Below are positions 1 through 9,929 of a stretch of 64,000 nucleotides of DNA, in pieces; the first letter of the stretch is position 1; each line of letters opens with the position of its first letter. Where the stretch lies: positions 2,976,001 to 3,040,000 of the forward strand of contig NZ_JAIWZC010000001.1 in assembly GCF_020297485.1 (NCBI RefSeq). Direction: 5' to 3'. This stretch comes from Enterocloster clostridioformis. GTDB taxonomy: Bacteria > Bacillota > Clostridia > Lachnospirales > Lachnospiraceae. Below the pieces are notes generated by a model. It worked only from the letters and a program-made list of their open reading frames with translations, was not told where the DNA came from and did no database searches. Both the position numbers and the translations under genes were made by a program.

Positions 1-385
1 AAGCAATCACATCAAGGATAAGACGAAAGCTCTTGAGGTGTATCGCGACAAGGATGCTGTTGAAAAATGTTTCGATGACCTCAAAAATGATCTTGACATG
101 AAGCGTTTACGTATCCATTCGGCGGCAGCCATGGAAGGCAGGATTTTCATACAGTTTATAGCACTCCTGATCACAACCCGGTTAAAGCAGGTGATGAATG
201 CGGCTGGATGGTTTAAAAATCATGACCTTCAAAAAGTAATAAGCGAAATGAAAACTGTCCGCAGTGTTAGTATAAATGGAACACGAAAAAAATACACCAC
301 TGAGCTTACCCCATTTCAAAAAGACATTTATGAGCTATATGGGTTGACCCCCTAAATATGTGTATAATTTGGACGGGATTTTAGG
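1..385 (+). mobile_element. IS1634-like element, right end only
   Basis: Bases 1-385 match 25928-26312 of the complete copy at 24578-26312, including the terminal TTAGG. The left part lies outside the window. The two copies are in the same orientation. Confidence 0.9.
2..355 (+). CDS. IS1634-like transposase, C-terminal 117 residues (5' end outside window)
   Basis: The reading frame is open from the window edge and ends at TAA 353-355. It is the C-terminal part of the 516-aa DDE transposase encoded at 24732-26282, starting near residue 400. It contains the segment with D-AVEKCFDDLKND, where the last catalytic acid of IS4/IS1634-type transposases is expected. The real start lies upstream of base 1; the internal ATG at 86 or similar is not a true start. 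Confidence 0.88.
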   Translation, partial: SNHIKDKTKALEVYRDKDAVEKCFDDLKNDLDMKRLRIHSAAAMEGRIFIQFIALLITTRLKQVMNAAGWFKNHDLQKVISEMKTVRSVSINGTRKKYTTELTPFQKDIYELYGLTP

Positions 386-425
386 CTATAATTCTTATTG
401 ATACATTTTAAACCGGCCTCCCCGT

Positions 426-1709
426 TCACCCCTTCTCCCGTTTCGCCGCCAACAGCCGGTCCAGATAAACAGACTTGAACTGTTTGCTGGCCATGGCCTG
501 CTTAAGAGGCGGCAGCTCCAGGATAGCACTGAACAGAGCGGCCATGGCCCTGTGGTTGGAAAAGGCCTGGTTATCAAACACCAGATTTGCCAGTGTTCCC
601 TTCTCAATGGCCTGAAGAACAAATCTGTGGGTGCTGTTCACCGGAGTAATGATCTGCTCCGGCCTGCGCTCCATATGAATCGCCTTGACGCCGCAGTTCC
701 TGGCGCATACACCGCAGCCAAGACAAATATCCTTATCCACCGCGGCACGCTTTTTTCCGTTCCCTCCATCCTCCATGGAAATGGCCAATACCGGACAGAC
801 CTTTGCGCACTTTCCGCAGCCAACGCATTGGTCCCCGGAAATATCAGGAATATAATTCGTGGTAGCCACCGGCTGCATGGGGCTGAACCGCCTGGCAGCC
901 TGAAGGGCCTCACAGCAGCACCCGCAGCAGTTGCAGATAAAAGCCGGGTGCTCCCGCACATTTTCCCCTATCTGTACCAGATTGCTGGCATAAGAGCGCT
1001 CCAGTGCATCCAGTGCCTCCTCCTTGGAGATAAGTTTACAGTAATCCCCATGCTGGGCCAGGGAACGCGCCACATTGTCAAAGGTCAGGCACACATCCCA
1101 GGGAGCGTTAATCTCGCAGGGGTGGCCTGCGTGGAACATTTTATGACGGCAGTAACAGAGCCCCAGACCGATATATTCTGCCTCTTCCACGATGTGGGTC
1201 GCCCGCTCGTAATCCAGAATGTGGTTCATCCTGTCATTGGTCAGAACCGACTCCTGGACGAACACGCGGCCCAGCTTTGTCTCCGTGGCATAAAACAAGT
1301 CCTTGATGAAATCCTCCTCCACATTCATATACTGGTAATACAATTCACTGAGATACTTTTGGTCAATATCTCCTCTGGTCCTCATCAAAGCAAATTCAAT
1401 GAATCCGGCCATTGGCGGGGGCATCACGAATTTCCGCACACCCTTGTCCCAGGAGTCCACCAGCAATGCCTTGCCGCACAGGTGGTCCAGCAGCTTTTCC
1501 GCCTTATACTCCGATGTGCCCCATATCTTTGCCGCCTTTTTTATAGTAAACGGGCGAACCGGCAGCAGCGCCACCCATTTAGCCTCCTTTTCAGAATAGA
1601 GAACCTGCAGTATCTTATACAGTGTCTCAGAGGCCGGGGCTCCCTGGGTAAACCAGTTGATACGGTCTCCCAGGTTCCGGTATGCGTCACGGGTTGTAAG
1701 ATGTCCCAT
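426..1709 (-). CDS. 4Fe-4S dicluster protein with N-terminal helical/winged-helix-like region
   Basis: The 427-aa product carries two ferredoxin-type [4Fe-4S] motifs, CVGCGKCAKVCP (about 295-306) and CLGCGVCARNCG (about 329-340; the usual last Pro is Gly). Upstream are further cysteine groups, CYC near 185 and CNCCGCCC near 259-266, so more than two metal sites are possible. The first 100 residues look like a helical, helix-turn-helix-like domain without a signal peptide, which implies a cytoplasmic protein. I chose ATG 1709 because AAGGAGGAGG lies just upstream; the frame is open further up without a good ribosome site. It is divergent from the sigma-like gene at 2046. The family is known as 4Fe-4S binding proteins of anaerobes; electron transfer or redox sensing is inferred and the partner is unknown. 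Confidence 0.8.
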   Translation of the reverse strand: MGHLTTRDAYRNLGDRINWFTQGAPASETLYKILQVLYSEKEAKWVALLPVRPFTIKKAAKIWGTSEYKAEKLLDHLCGKALLVDSWDKGVRKFVMPPPMAGFIEFALMRTRGDIDQKYLSELYYQYMNVEEDFIKDLFYATETKLGRVFVQESVLTNDRMNHILDYERATHIVEEAEYIGLGLCYCRHKMFHAGHPCEINAPWDVCLTFDNVARSLAQHGDYCKLISKEEALDALERSYASNLVQIGENVREHPAFICNCCGCCCEALQAARRFSPMQPVATTNYIPDISGDQCVGCGKCAKVCPVLAISMEDGGNGKKRAAVDKDICLGCGVCARNCGVKAIHMERRPEQIITPVNSTHRFVLQAIEKGTLANLVFDNQAFSNHRAMAALFSAILELPPLKQAMASKQFKSVYLDRLLAAKREKG

Positions 1710-2045
1710 TGTCTTTACCTCCTCCTTGGATTTTCGTAGATTATTCCCGTTTTTTTCCCTGACATACCGCGGTGCGCCTGAACATTCATTCCTGTCAGCT
1801 ATGCCTGGGCATATCCGGGCATGGAACAACCTCTTTACCATCTACTTTAGCACTGCAAAAAATAATATTCAACAGAAAGTACATCACATGCTTCCTCTCC
1901 ACAAAATCCTGTTTTTCTTTATCGCTCTATACCATTCATCCGCCGAACCGAACATATGTTCTTATTTTTCTTGACAAAATCCCCCCTCAGTGATATCTTT
2001 AAAATACATCACATATTCCAATTTCCACATGAGAGGTGGAAAAAT

Positions 2046-2450
2046 ATGCAATATTATATACGCATTGATAACCGGAATGTATATGTCTCAGAAGAGATTT
2101 ATAAATTATACTGCAAAGGAGAGAGGAAGGAGCGGTATTTCCGGGAATCAGATATTCATAACAAGACATTTTATTACAATGCACTGGATACAGAAGATTT
2201 AAACGGCTGTGATCTGTTTCAGGACACCCGCTCCAAGCCTGTGGATGAGCAGGCAGAAGAATCCCTGGAGCACTCCCTTCTCCTTGAGGCCATGAAGGAC
2301 CTGGAGCCCAAAGAGAAGGATATCATACGCCGTATTTACTGTTACGACCAGTCCCTGCGCCAGATTTCCAGGGAAACCGGAGTTCCTGTAACCACCCTTC
2401 ATTACCGCCATGGAAAAATTCTCCGTAAGCTGCGGAGCCTCATGGGCTGA
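2046..2450 (+). CDS. Small sigma-70 region-4-like DNA-binding protein
   Basis: The 134-aa product begins MQYYIRIDNRNVYV and ends with a region-4-like helix-turn-helix (about residues 75-130; SLRQISRETGVPVTTLHYRHGKILRKL). The N-terminal half, with EEIYKLYCKGERKERYF, is typical of short sigma-like proteins in Clostridia that lack region 2. ATG 2046 is preceded by GAGAGGTGG; an upstream in-frame ATG at 1956 has no ribosome site. It probably binds DNA or core RNA polymerase as a non-classical sigma or regulator. The target is unknown. Confidence 0.75.
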   Translation: MQYYIRIDNRNVYVSEEIYKLYCKGERKERYFRESDIHNKTFYYNALDTEDLNGCDLFQDTRSKPVDEQAEESLEHSLLLEAMKDLEPKEKDIIRRIYCYDQSLRQISRETGVPVTTLHYRHGKILRKLRSLMG

Positions 2451-2490
2451 AGGAAAGGTGCTGCACAGATTCTCACAGGCATTTTGGCCA

Positions 2491-2553
2491 AAGGGCCGCC
2501 CGCGCTGACATTCAGGTACCTATACACATACCTGTTGGCTCTGGACGGCCCTT
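2491..2553 (+). terminator. Two-tier stem-loop between sigma-like and LytTR genes
   Basis: The outer arms AAGGGCCGCCC (2491-2501) and GGACGGCCCTT (2543-2553) pair with one mismatch. Inside them CAGGTA (2513-2518) pairs with TACCTG (2529-2534). A T-run follows at 2561-2565. It is probably the terminator of the sigma-like gene, but it also lies in the leader of the LytTR gene and could be a cis-regulatory RNA. Confidence 0.5.
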
Positions 2554-2649
2554 CCTATCCGTTTTTGTCAGAACATACGTTCTGTTTATCGGATGAATCT
2601 TGTAACCACCTAATAATTGCTTTTACCCGGAACAAAGGAGGAATCTGGT

Positions 2650-3414
2650 TTGAATATTGTTATATCAACTGAACATAATCAGCTTTTCAGACAACTTTAC
2701 GCAGCCGCGGACTCGGCCATCTCCGGCCGGCATCTGAGAGGCATGGAGCTATATGCCTTCAGAAGCCTGGCGCCGGAAGAACTCCTCAGGGAAGCGGCCG
2801 GCTCTCCCGGGCAGCTGTGGCTCATGTTCTTTGACAGCGACAGCCGGCCTGACTGGACAGATGTCCTGGACAGGCTTACAACATACAGCAGTCAAATCAT
2901 GGTCTGCGTGGTGAGCAGTGATTACAGCACCGCGGCCCGCCTGGTCAACAGCCGCTCCGTGCGCGGCATTGCAGGTTATATCCATCCTGTCCATGACAAT
3001 TTAGAGCGCTCCTGCCTGAATATCCTGACCTACCTGAACCGCCGTGTGAATTCCGCAGACGGATTTCTAATCGTGCACGGCAGCAGACAGGAAGCCCGGC
3101 TTCCCCTTTCCAGTATTTATTATATAGAAACCGTAAAAGGGACTCATATGTGCAATATACACTGCTCAGACGGGGTATATACGTTCCGTTCCGGTATAAA
3201 AGAATTGTCAGAAAAGCTGGGGCCGCCTTTTCGTCAGGTCCGGGCGTCCACCATTGCCAATCTGTCAAATGTCCGGTCCTTTGAACCAAATCCGGGCATC
3301 CTTTCCTTTACAGGCGGAATTTCGTGCTGCTGCTCCCGCAGCTACAGGCATGATTTGTCCGATTATTTCCGCGGGCATCCAAGCCATGCGCGCGCGGAAA
3401 GGGGAGGCGGATGA
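2650..3414 (+). CDS. LytTR-family transcriptional regulator with degenerate receiver-like domain
   Basis: The 254-aa product has an N-terminal receiver-like fold (about 1-125; the MFFDSDS strand could supply the phospho-acceptor region). A C-terminal LytTR DNA-binding domain follows (about 140-245), with SSIYYIETVKG and a FRQVRASTIANLSNV segment typical of that family. I chose TTG 2650 because AAAGGAGG lies 8 bases upstream; the ATG at 2617 has no ribosome site. LytTR regulators usually act with membrane sensor kinases in cell-envelope or peptide signalling, but no kinase gene is adjacent. A terminator follows at 3454. Confidence 0.82.
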   Translation: MNIVISTEHNQLFRQLYAAADSAISGRHLRGMELYAFRSLAPEELLREAAGSPGQLWLMFFDSDSRPDWTDVLDRLTTYSSQIMVCVVSSDYSTAARLVNSRSVRGIAGYIHPVHDNLERSCLNILTYLNRRVNSADGFLIVHGSRQEARLPLSSIYYIETVKGTHMCNIHCSDGVYTFRSGIKELSEKLGPPFRQVRASTIANLSNVRSFEPNPGILSFTGGISCCCSRSYRHDLSDYFRGHPSHARAERGGG

Positions 3415-3453
3415 TGGAAAGGCGACAGTGAAGAGACTGCCCGAAGCACATTG

Positions 3454-3487
3454 AAAGGGCAGAGAATCTCACCTCTGCCCTTTCTTT
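3454..3487 (+). terminator. Rho-independent terminator after LytTR gene
   Basis: A perfect 11-bp stem AAAGGGCAGAG / CTCTGCCCTTT with an 8-base loop is followed by a T-rich stretch. Confidence 0.8.
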
Positions 3488-3649
3488 CCATACCCTTATA
3501 AACTTTAATTGTCATTTCTCTGCGGCCACACGAGTGGCCGTCCTTCTGTCCCCTGTCAGGATAAAAATAACTGCCGTTCCATCATCCGCCGTCTGGTAAG
3601 TCCCTCCGGTACCTTTCCTGCCGCTTTGTTCCACTTTACTGTCTGCAAC

Positions 3650-4630
3650 CTACGTGGTTCCTGTTTTCGTGTCCGGCGGCGGCACCGTCCCTCCCGTATA
3701 TTCACTGTCCTCGTATGCGGCCAGAGCAGGTGTTTTTCCTTCTGTTTTGTCAGGCGCTATATTTTCCAGTTCCATACCCGTTTCATTTTCCCCCCAGATT
3801 CTTCCCGCGATAACGGAATTCTCCACGGATTCTTCCTCCGGAAAATGCAGAACGCCGTTTTTGTCCACCTGTACCATAAAACGTGTACCAAACCTTGCCA
3901 TCTGTCCATTCCGGTTAAAGTAATACGGCTTTCCTTTGATAAGCTGAATACCCTTAACCATTGCAAAGTCCGGCCCAAAATAGTACCAGTTATCTTTATA
4001 AAAATACCAGTTATCCCGCACGGCATGCCCCGAACCGTCAAACCAGAACCACTGCCCTTTGTCCTGATACCAGTCATTGGACACATACCGTTCCGGTTCC
4101 AGATAAAAACGGACCCCTCCATCTTCCTTGACCCATCCTGTGGGATGGGGTGATGGGACCGGTGATTCGCATACCTGAGCTGAATAATCAATATCCTTGA
4201 GTTTCAGCACACTGACCCAGGGCGTGTCCTGCGCTCTTGTCTCCACCGTACCATAATTGATTCCCTTAGCCTCGATGCATTTCCCATTTCCAATATACAC
4301 CCCGATGTGTCCTGGTTTCCAAAGGGCCCAGCCTGTCATTGATTCATTCAATGTCCCTATGGGTTTCACCTCCCGGGCAGTCTCCCTATAATTGGCGCTT
4401 CCCCTCAATATGCCGGTACACCATGTAATCAGGCCGGAACAATCCGTACAATGCTTTCCCATGAAACTGCGCGCCTTAGTTATGTACTGGGATGTGTAGA
4501 CCTTGGGATTCTCCGCTGCCAGCTGTTGCAGCAGCGCTTCCGTCAGGATCTGCCCCTTCATGCCGAACACATATGGCGTGCCCAGCTTTCCCTTGCAGAA
4601 TTCAATCAGTTCCCTGCTTGTCTTACTCAT
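3650..4630 (-). CDS. NlpC/P60 peptidoglycan hydrolase with C-terminal choline-binding-type repeats
   Basis: The 326-aa product has an N-terminal NlpC/P60 domain with catalytic Cys64 in DCSG and His108 in GHIGVYIG. Aromatic-glycine wall-binding repeats follow (about 165-250; WYQDKGQWFWFDGSG, NWYFYKDNWYYFG, KPYYFNRNGQMA). The last 70 residues are acidic and Thr/Pro-rich. No signal peptide is visible, so export would need another route, or the enzyme acts after lysis or within an injection-type system. GGAGAAAATGAATC precedes the ATG. It is the last gene of a minus-strand run starting at 10475, 23 bases after the C11 protease gene. It most likely cleaves stem-peptide bonds in the cell wall. Confidence 0.88.
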   Translation of the reverse strand: MSKTSRELIEFCKGKLGTPYVFGMKGQILTEALLQQLAAENPKVYTSQYITKARSFMGKHCTDCSGLITWCTGILRGSANYRETAREVKPIGTLNESMTGWALWKPGHIGVYIGNGKCIEAKGINYGTVETRAQDTPWVSVLKLKDIDYSAQVCESPVPSPHPTGWVKEDGGVRFYLEPERYVSNDWYQDKGQWFWFDGSGHAVRDNWYFYKDNWYYFGPDFAMVKGIQLIKGKPYYFNRNGQMARFGTRFMVQVDKNGVLHFPEEESVENSVIAGRIWGENETGMELENIAPDKTEGKTPALAAYEDSEYTGGTVPPPDTKTGTT

Positions 4631-4653
4631 GATTCATTTTCTCCTCTCTCTGT

Positions 4654-6633
4654 TCACGAACCGTTATCTTCTGTCCCCATGCCGATAAAATCCGTATAGT
4701 AAATATTCTGCCGCACATCCATCAGCATGAAGCCGTAAAGATACCCGTCCCCGGATGCAGGCACTGCCTCTAACAGCATATCATCCGGTTCCTCTATATA
4801 AAATTCAGTTCCCATATAGTAGCTGTCCGTGTAGTACCTGTCCTCCATGATTTGGCCTGCAGCATTACCAGTATTACCGGGAGCCTCCCCCACATCCTCC
4901 ATACGCTCAACCAGATAAAGCGGAGTCACCCGGTCCCCCTCCTTTAACTCATAAATCTGCTTTGCAGCTTCAGAGGTCTGGCCTGCCGGTGTCACGGAAA
5001 GAATCTGCCCGTCTTCATGCTCCTCGTCAAACCCTATCCGCATGGTGCACAACTCCCCGTTATAGAGCACCGGGGCCATATATTCCGTGTATGCATCCAG
5101 ATTCATGGTCTCAATGAGACAAAGTACCTGTCCCTTCATCCCCATATAGCTGTCCTCCGGCGCTGCCCGCAGGGTTCCGTCCACGCCAATATCCACATCA
5201 CTGTCTGTACAGAGAAGGTAATAATATTCATCATCCCCCGCAGGACAGAACACAGCCAAATACGCTCCTGTCACATCAGAAGCATCCTCAGGGGCTATGC
5301 TGATTTCCACGGTGCCGTCCTTATGCGCACTAATATTTCCCCATTCCACTCCGCTTTCCCGGGCCAGATACGCTGCATATCCGTCTGTCAGCCGCCTGTA
5401 GGCACTGCAGAATCCCGTGGTGTCATACGTTTCCAGTTCCTCACTCAGATAGGGATTGGAGCCGCTTGGCAGGTATATAGTCAGACCGCTTGGATTCACG
5501 GGATAGCCTTTAGCCCACTGTTCCGCCACAAGCCTCCTCATCCGATTCTTCAATGTCTGAAAGGCATTTTCATCCGGATATACCCTCTGGCAGGCATTCA
5601 GGAATTCCAGCACATCCACCAGCTCCGGAGAACCGCCCGCCTGCCTGCTGCCAAATGCCAGCATTTTCATTCTGTCCCTTCCCAGTTCTCCGTACAGCTC
5701 TTCCCGCAGTTTCTCCGGTATCCCGTCCACATATTGATGAAATACCTCATGAAATGCCGGATATTCCTTCATATCCAAAAGGCTCATTGCAACAGGCGCA
5801 GTGCCCGAGGCATAGCAGGCACCATATGCCTCCACCATGGACCGGCCCACCGCCTCTCCCCATTCCATATCAGGCGGCAGGCTGTCTCCCAGAGCCGTCA
5901 TCCATCTGTAATCATATCCATGCTGGGGTTCCAGCTCCGGAGATGCAATAACATAATCGGCATATCCATCCAGACAGCCGGCAGTCTCCGCACTTCCCAT
6001 AAGACAGGCGTCAAACGCCACAAAGTCAAAGGCACTGTCTGCCATAACTGAATGGCCCAAAGCCTCCCTTATCTCCTCCAGTGAGAGCCCATCCCCGTCA
6101 AAATGGCTGTCGCTTCCGTATCCTCCCACCGGACCGCCTCCATGATTCCACAGAATCAACCCATAATGATTGGCCGGATAAGACCGGACACCGTAGTTGA
6201 TAAAATCCGTCAGTGTATCCGCATCCCCCATATTCCTGATTTCCATGGATTCCATGGATGATATTCCATCCCCTGTCAGGGGAAATCTGGCATAGGGTAC
6301 GCCATCCATTTCATCCAGCTCCCACCGGGTGGAACCGCCTGCCTCAACCACTACATGGAGGGAAGGTGATTTTCCTTCCTGCTCCATCACCTTCAATGCA
6401 TCCATCATTTCCCAAAGGTCCGCTGTGGCGGCGCCGTAATCCCCCTCCAGGTCACTTCCGTTCATATAAACCATAATTGTACTGTCCGCCGCCTCTGCCG
6501 CCTCTGCATATTCCTTTACCTGGATTCCCTGACGCTCAGAGCCGCTTACCGTATAGAGAGCTGCTCCTGCCAGCAAGGCGCTGAGGGCCGCCGCGATTCG
6601 CGGCGCAGTGACCCTCTTTCTATTTTGTTCCAT
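4654..6633 (-). CDS. Clostripain-family (C11) cysteine protease
   Basis: The 659-aa product has an N-terminal hydrophobic anchor or signal (about residues 11-30, AALSALLAGAALYTV). The C11 catalytic core follows: IMVYMNGSDLE near 53-63, catalytic His164 in LWNHGGG and catalytic Cys210 in FDACLMG. These match the clostripain His-Cys dyad. The C-terminal 250 residues form an additional domain of unknown fold. An AAGGAG site precedes the ATG. It lies between the 1053-aa coiled-coil gene (76 bases upstream) and the NlpC/P60 gene (23 bases downstream). Secreted or membrane-anchored proteolysis after Arg/Lys is known for the family; the substrate here is unknown. Confidence 0.9.
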   Translation of the reverse strand: MEQNRKRVTAPRIAAALSALLAGAALYTVSGSERQGIQVKEYAEAAEAADSTIMVYMNGSDLEGDYGAATADLWEMMDALKVMEQEGKSPSLHVVVEAGGSTRWELDEMDGVPYARFPLTGDGISSMESMEIRNMGDADTLTDFINYGVRSYPANHYGLILWNHGGGPVGGYGSDSHFDGDGLSLEEIREALGHSVMADSAFDFVAFDACLMGSAETAGCLDGYADYVIASPELEPQHGYDYRWMTALGDSLPPDMEWGEAVGRSMVEAYGACYASGTAPVAMSLLDMKEYPAFHEVFHQYVDGIPEKLREELYGELGRDRMKMLAFGSRQAGGSPELVDVLEFLNACQRVYPDENAFQTLKNRMRRLVAEQWAKGYPVNPSGLTIYLPSGSNPYLSEELETYDTTGFCSAYRRLTDGYAAYLARESGVEWGNISAHKDGTVEISIAPEDASDVTGAYLAVFCPAGDDEYYYLLCTDSDVDIGVDGTLRAAPEDSYMGMKGQVLCLIETMNLDAYTEYMAPVLYNGELCTMRIGFDEEHEDGQILSVTPAGQTSEAAKQIYELKEGDRVTPLYLVERMEDVGEAPGNTGNAAGQIMEDRYYTDSYYMGTEFYIEEPDDMLLEAVPASGDGYLYGFMLMDVRQNIYYTDFIGMGTEDNGS

Positions 6634-6709
6634 CTGCCAATCTCCTTTTCATTATCACTACAAAATCATTTTGCCGTTTCGTATCTTTACCGCCTCGCGT
6701 CTTACCGCT

Positions 6710-9700
6710 TTACAGCCTGCTGTCATACCTGCCCTTGCGGCTCCTGTTCCTCATTACACGCACGTTCTCAGAAGTCCTGGCCCCAAATTCCTGCCTTGCT
6801 TCGTCCATATACTGGTGAATCAATCCCTCCCGGGATAGATTAATGTAATTCTTGCCGCTGCGGTCCACAGGGAAACTGCGGTACATGGCTTCCTCGGTCT
6901 TATTCAGCACGCGCTCCATACTCCCTTCCGCCGGGGACAGCGCCTTCTTCTGTTTCCGCTCACCAGTCTTCTTCTTTTGAAGCTTAGCATACGTCAGCAT
7001 CTGTTTCCTCTGGCTCTCAACCGCGGACATGCTCTTCTTTACCTCATCATACAAAAGCTTTGCCTGGTCGTAATTGTGAATAACATCCTTCAGCTCAGAC
7101 AGCTCCTCATCCCGGAACACCCCCTCCTTCTCTTTCAGGGTAATCTTACGCTTTAATCCGCCCATGGAGCCGGACAGCGCCTTCACATCCCCGGCCTGTT
7201 CCCCCGTAGTCAGAATACCGCCCACACAGTCCAGAGCGTTCATATACTCCTGGTTCATCTGGTCAAAGTCAGACATGGGTTCGCGAAACTCCCGGATATA
7301 AGCTTCCTGCATGGAACGCATCAGCCTTGTGGAAGATTTCATCTGCTCCCTGGCTCCCGCCAGGCGCCTGCACTGTTCTTCTATGGTATATGTTTCGTGG
7401 CTGTACCTCCTGAAATTGCTGCGGAAAGCCCCATCCTCAATGTGGTCCAAATCATTTTTCATCCGCCCGTTCATATTGCCTGATACCGTGCCTGCCGCAT
7501 CGGATTTCAGCGCAGAGTGGCCCATTTTTGTCTCATACCGGTAAGTCTTTCCCAGGGCAACAAACTCAATGGATGCCCTGAATTCCTGTTCGCCCATGTC
7601 AGCCTTGCCATACAGCTCCAGCCGGTTGATATAGAAGAATGACAATGCCCCCTGTATCACGGCATTTACCGCTTTCATGACACCCTCTCCAACCTTGCCG
7701 GCCAACTGCACCGCGGCTTTGGCCACCTGAAGAGCAGCTGTTGCCACCCCGATTGCCACATATACTCCGGCCTTGGCCACCTCATAGGCTCCTATCTCAA
7801 TTCCCTTGGCAATGGCCACAAACGCTTTCTTCCACCACTTGGCATTCCTGATGGATCGTTTGCAGTCCTCAATTTTACGGTTCAGGGAATCAATCTGCCC
7901 ATACAGCTCATTTACATGGGCCTGGGCTCTGTCAATCTCTCTGGCAGCATTCTTAATCTTATCCCTGAGCCGGTCAATGGCTCTGTTGATGCTCTCCTGT
8001 ACTGCCTTCAGTTTTTCCGCCAGCTTGGACGTATCAATCACCAGACGGAATTCAAATCCGCCCCGGTTAAAATCCTGGTAATTCACCTTCAGATGGATAC
8101 TCACATCAAAAACCGCCAGCCAGTTAAACCGCACATCGATGGATATAAGCCCCTTGCAGAAGATAATTCTGGTCTCAAAATACAGGATGGACAGCAGCTC
8201 AATCCTTCCGTCCAGATAGAACGTCACATCCTTCTTGCCTGCGGACAGGAAGAATACGATACCCTTCTGTTCCTTGCCCATAAACTGTCTCAGCACACTG
8301 TCCGCGGGCACAGGAAGGGCTTCCCCGGACTCCTGCCCGGCTTTGGAGGGACCCAATTTCAGGAAACCCAGATTAACCTCCGGTATACGTCCATACGCCA
8401 GCACCCCATCCCCCTCCCGGAAGGAAAACAGAACCTCGAACCGGACCTTAAAAATCTCAATGACTCCGCATACAAAGATTCCCCGTTCCACCGTGTAGCT
8501 GCCCAGCCTGGTATTCACATCCGCATAATAAAACTGGGCCGTAAGCTTGATGCCGCCTGAACCGTCTATGTAATAATGACGCATCCGCCGCTGGTCCACC
8601 AGGTCCACCCCATCCCCAAAGGGAGAAGCCTTTACCTGAGCCTTGTCCAATACCAGGCTGTTATCATGGACTCTCTGGTTAAATGCCTCTGCCAGCCGGG
8701 ATCCGTTAGCATTCTTAACCAGTTCCCGGTCAAAAGCCTGCATGTCCTGGAAAGGAAGCCCTAATATACGGATAAAATCAATGCTGTCAAGGCCGTCAAA
8801 AGAAAGCCCCAGCAGATTTCTCACCAAAATGGGAATGGACAGGTCGCTGACTGCTGCCGACAGCAAATCCAGCTTTGGAACCGATCCGGCCACAGTAAGC
8901 ATCACAGCCCCAAACAGGTGAATTTCCCGTATATAAAGATTGGCAAACATGGCAAAGGACGGCCCCTGGTCAAACCCTATGGCCAGGCAGGTATCCCCTA
9001 TGGAAAACGGGCCTGCCAGATGAATGGGCTCCCTGACCTCCCCAAAGGCCTCCACCATAAAGCGGGTCCTGGATATGCCGCAGTTTACATGAAACTCCAT
9101 ATCCGGCACAAATACAAACCGAAAGGTACCCTGAAGGGCCAGTGACAAGGCGCTGCTTCTAAGCCCAACTGCCAGACACATGTTCCTGCTCTCCATAAAA
9201 CTGTTTTTGCTTGCCGGAATTGCCGCCATACACAAAAATCCGTCTTCACCTGCTCCCAGAAAAAGCTGCGTCTCCTCAAGGCCGAACAGCTCCCTGACTG
9301 CCCTCTCAAACACGCTGTCTCCATTCAGTTTCAAATGGGAGTATGCCAGAAAGCTGCACCTGTCAATCTGAGCCGGAAAAGCCTCGGCTCCCGGCGCCCC
9401 ATCCATCAAATCTCCGGGACTCAGCCCCTTTCCCACACGTCCGAAGAAATAAAACTGCTCCATCCCAAAAAAGTCTGCTGCTTTCTTCACCGCATCCATA
9501 AGGGAGGATACCTGCGCGTTTCCCCTATTACTATCTGCTGAAAATGAAAAAAGAATGGCTGCGCTTCCCCTGCCTGCTGCTGCTTTAAAATACAGCCCCG
9601 GTTCTCCATAACCCAGGGCTGTGATTCCATGAATGCAGGAAAGAGCGGCACGCTTATTGGAAGCATGGACCAGACCGGAGGCGTATCCTCCGAATTTGGA

Positions 9701-9871
9701 AGCCATTTCACCATCCACAGCCTCCAATAATCCCGCAGGCCCCCTCTGGTCCATCTGAAGTTCTCCGCAAAAAGACAATTCGCTCTTATCATACCAGACA
9801 GCCAGCCTGGCCGGACACCCCCTGACGGCGCCCTCTACGGCTATGCTGCACGACATCTGCCTCTGGTTCAT
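6710..9871 (-). CDS. Large coiled-coil protein of unknown function (1053 aa)
   Basis: I do not recognise the family. The first 600 residues are predicted from composition to be beta-rich, with repeated short strands. Residues about 610-690 form a heptad-like coiled coil (KLAEKLKAVQESINRAIDRL). Residues about 690-745 are an Ala/Gly/Val-rich hydrophobic helix (AYEVAKAGVYVAIGVATAAL) that could insert in a membrane. The last 240 residues are again strongly helical and Lys/Glu/Gln-rich. No signal peptide is present. The ATG at 9871 has AAAGGAGCGG upstream. It lies 58 bases after the 181-aa gene and before a C11 protease and a wall hydrolase, which suggests one operon. A pore-forming or delivered protein is a guess from the architecture only. 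Confidence 0.75.
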   Translation of the reverse strand: MNQRQMSCSIAVEGAVRGCPARLAVWYDKSELSFCGELQMDQRGPAGLLEAVDGEMASKFGGYASGLVHASNKRAALSCIHGITALGYGEPGLYFKAAAGRGSAAILFSFSADSNRGNAQVSSLMDAVKKAADFFGMEQFYFFGRVGKGLSPGDLMDGAPGAEAFPAQIDRCSFLAYSHLKLNGDSVFERAVRELFGLEETQLFLGAGEDGFLCMAAIPASKNSFMESRNMCLAVGLRSSALSLALQGTFRFVFVPDMEFHVNCGISRTRFMVEAFGEVREPIHLAGPFSIGDTCLAIGFDQGPSFAMFANLYIREIHLFGAVMLTVAGSVPKLDLLSAAVSDLSIPILVRNLLGLSFDGLDSIDFIRILGLPFQDMQAFDRELVKNANGSRLAEAFNQRVHDNSLVLDKAQVKASPFGDGVDLVDQRRMRHYYIDGSGGIKLTAQFYYADVNTRLGSYTVERGIFVCGVIEIFKVRFEVLFSFREGDGVLAYGRIPEVNLGFLKLGPSKAGQESGEALPVPADSVLRQFMGKEQKGIVFFLSAGKKDVTFYLDGRIELLSILYFETRIIFCKGLISIDVRFNWLAVFDVSIHLKVNYQDFNRGGFEFRLVIDTSKLAEKLKAVQESINRAIDRLRDKIKNAAREIDRAQAHVNELYGQIDSLNRKIEDCKRSIRNAKWWKKAFVAIAKGIEIGAYEVAKAGVYVAIGVATAALQVAKAAVQLAGKVGEGVMKAVNAVIQGALSFFYINRLELYGKADMGEQEFRASIEFVALGKTYRYETKMGHSALKSDAAGTVSGNMNGRMKNDLDHIEDGAFRSNFRRYSHETYTIEEQCRRLAGAREQMKSSTRLMRSMQEAYIREFREPMSDFDQMNQEYMNALDCVGGILTTGEQAGDVKALSGSMGGLKRKITLKEKEGVFRDEELSELKDVIHNYDQAKLLYDEVKKSMSAVESQRKQMLTYAKLQKKKTGERKQKKALSPAEGSMERVLNKTEEAMYRSFPVDRSGKNYINLSREGLIHQYMDEARQEFGARTSENVRVMRNRSRKGRYDSRL

Positions 9872-9929
9872 TCCTGCCGCTCCTTTCCCGCAATCTTTCC
9901 ATGATGCATTGTATATTACGTTTCTTATG

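Noticed and set aside
552..1739. 395-codon plus-strand frame
   Set aside because: It is antisense to the iron-sulfur protein gene, without a ribosome site or recognisable domain; an effect of codon bias.
5017..6051. 344-codon plus-strand frame
   Set aside because: Antisense shadow of the C11 protease gene.
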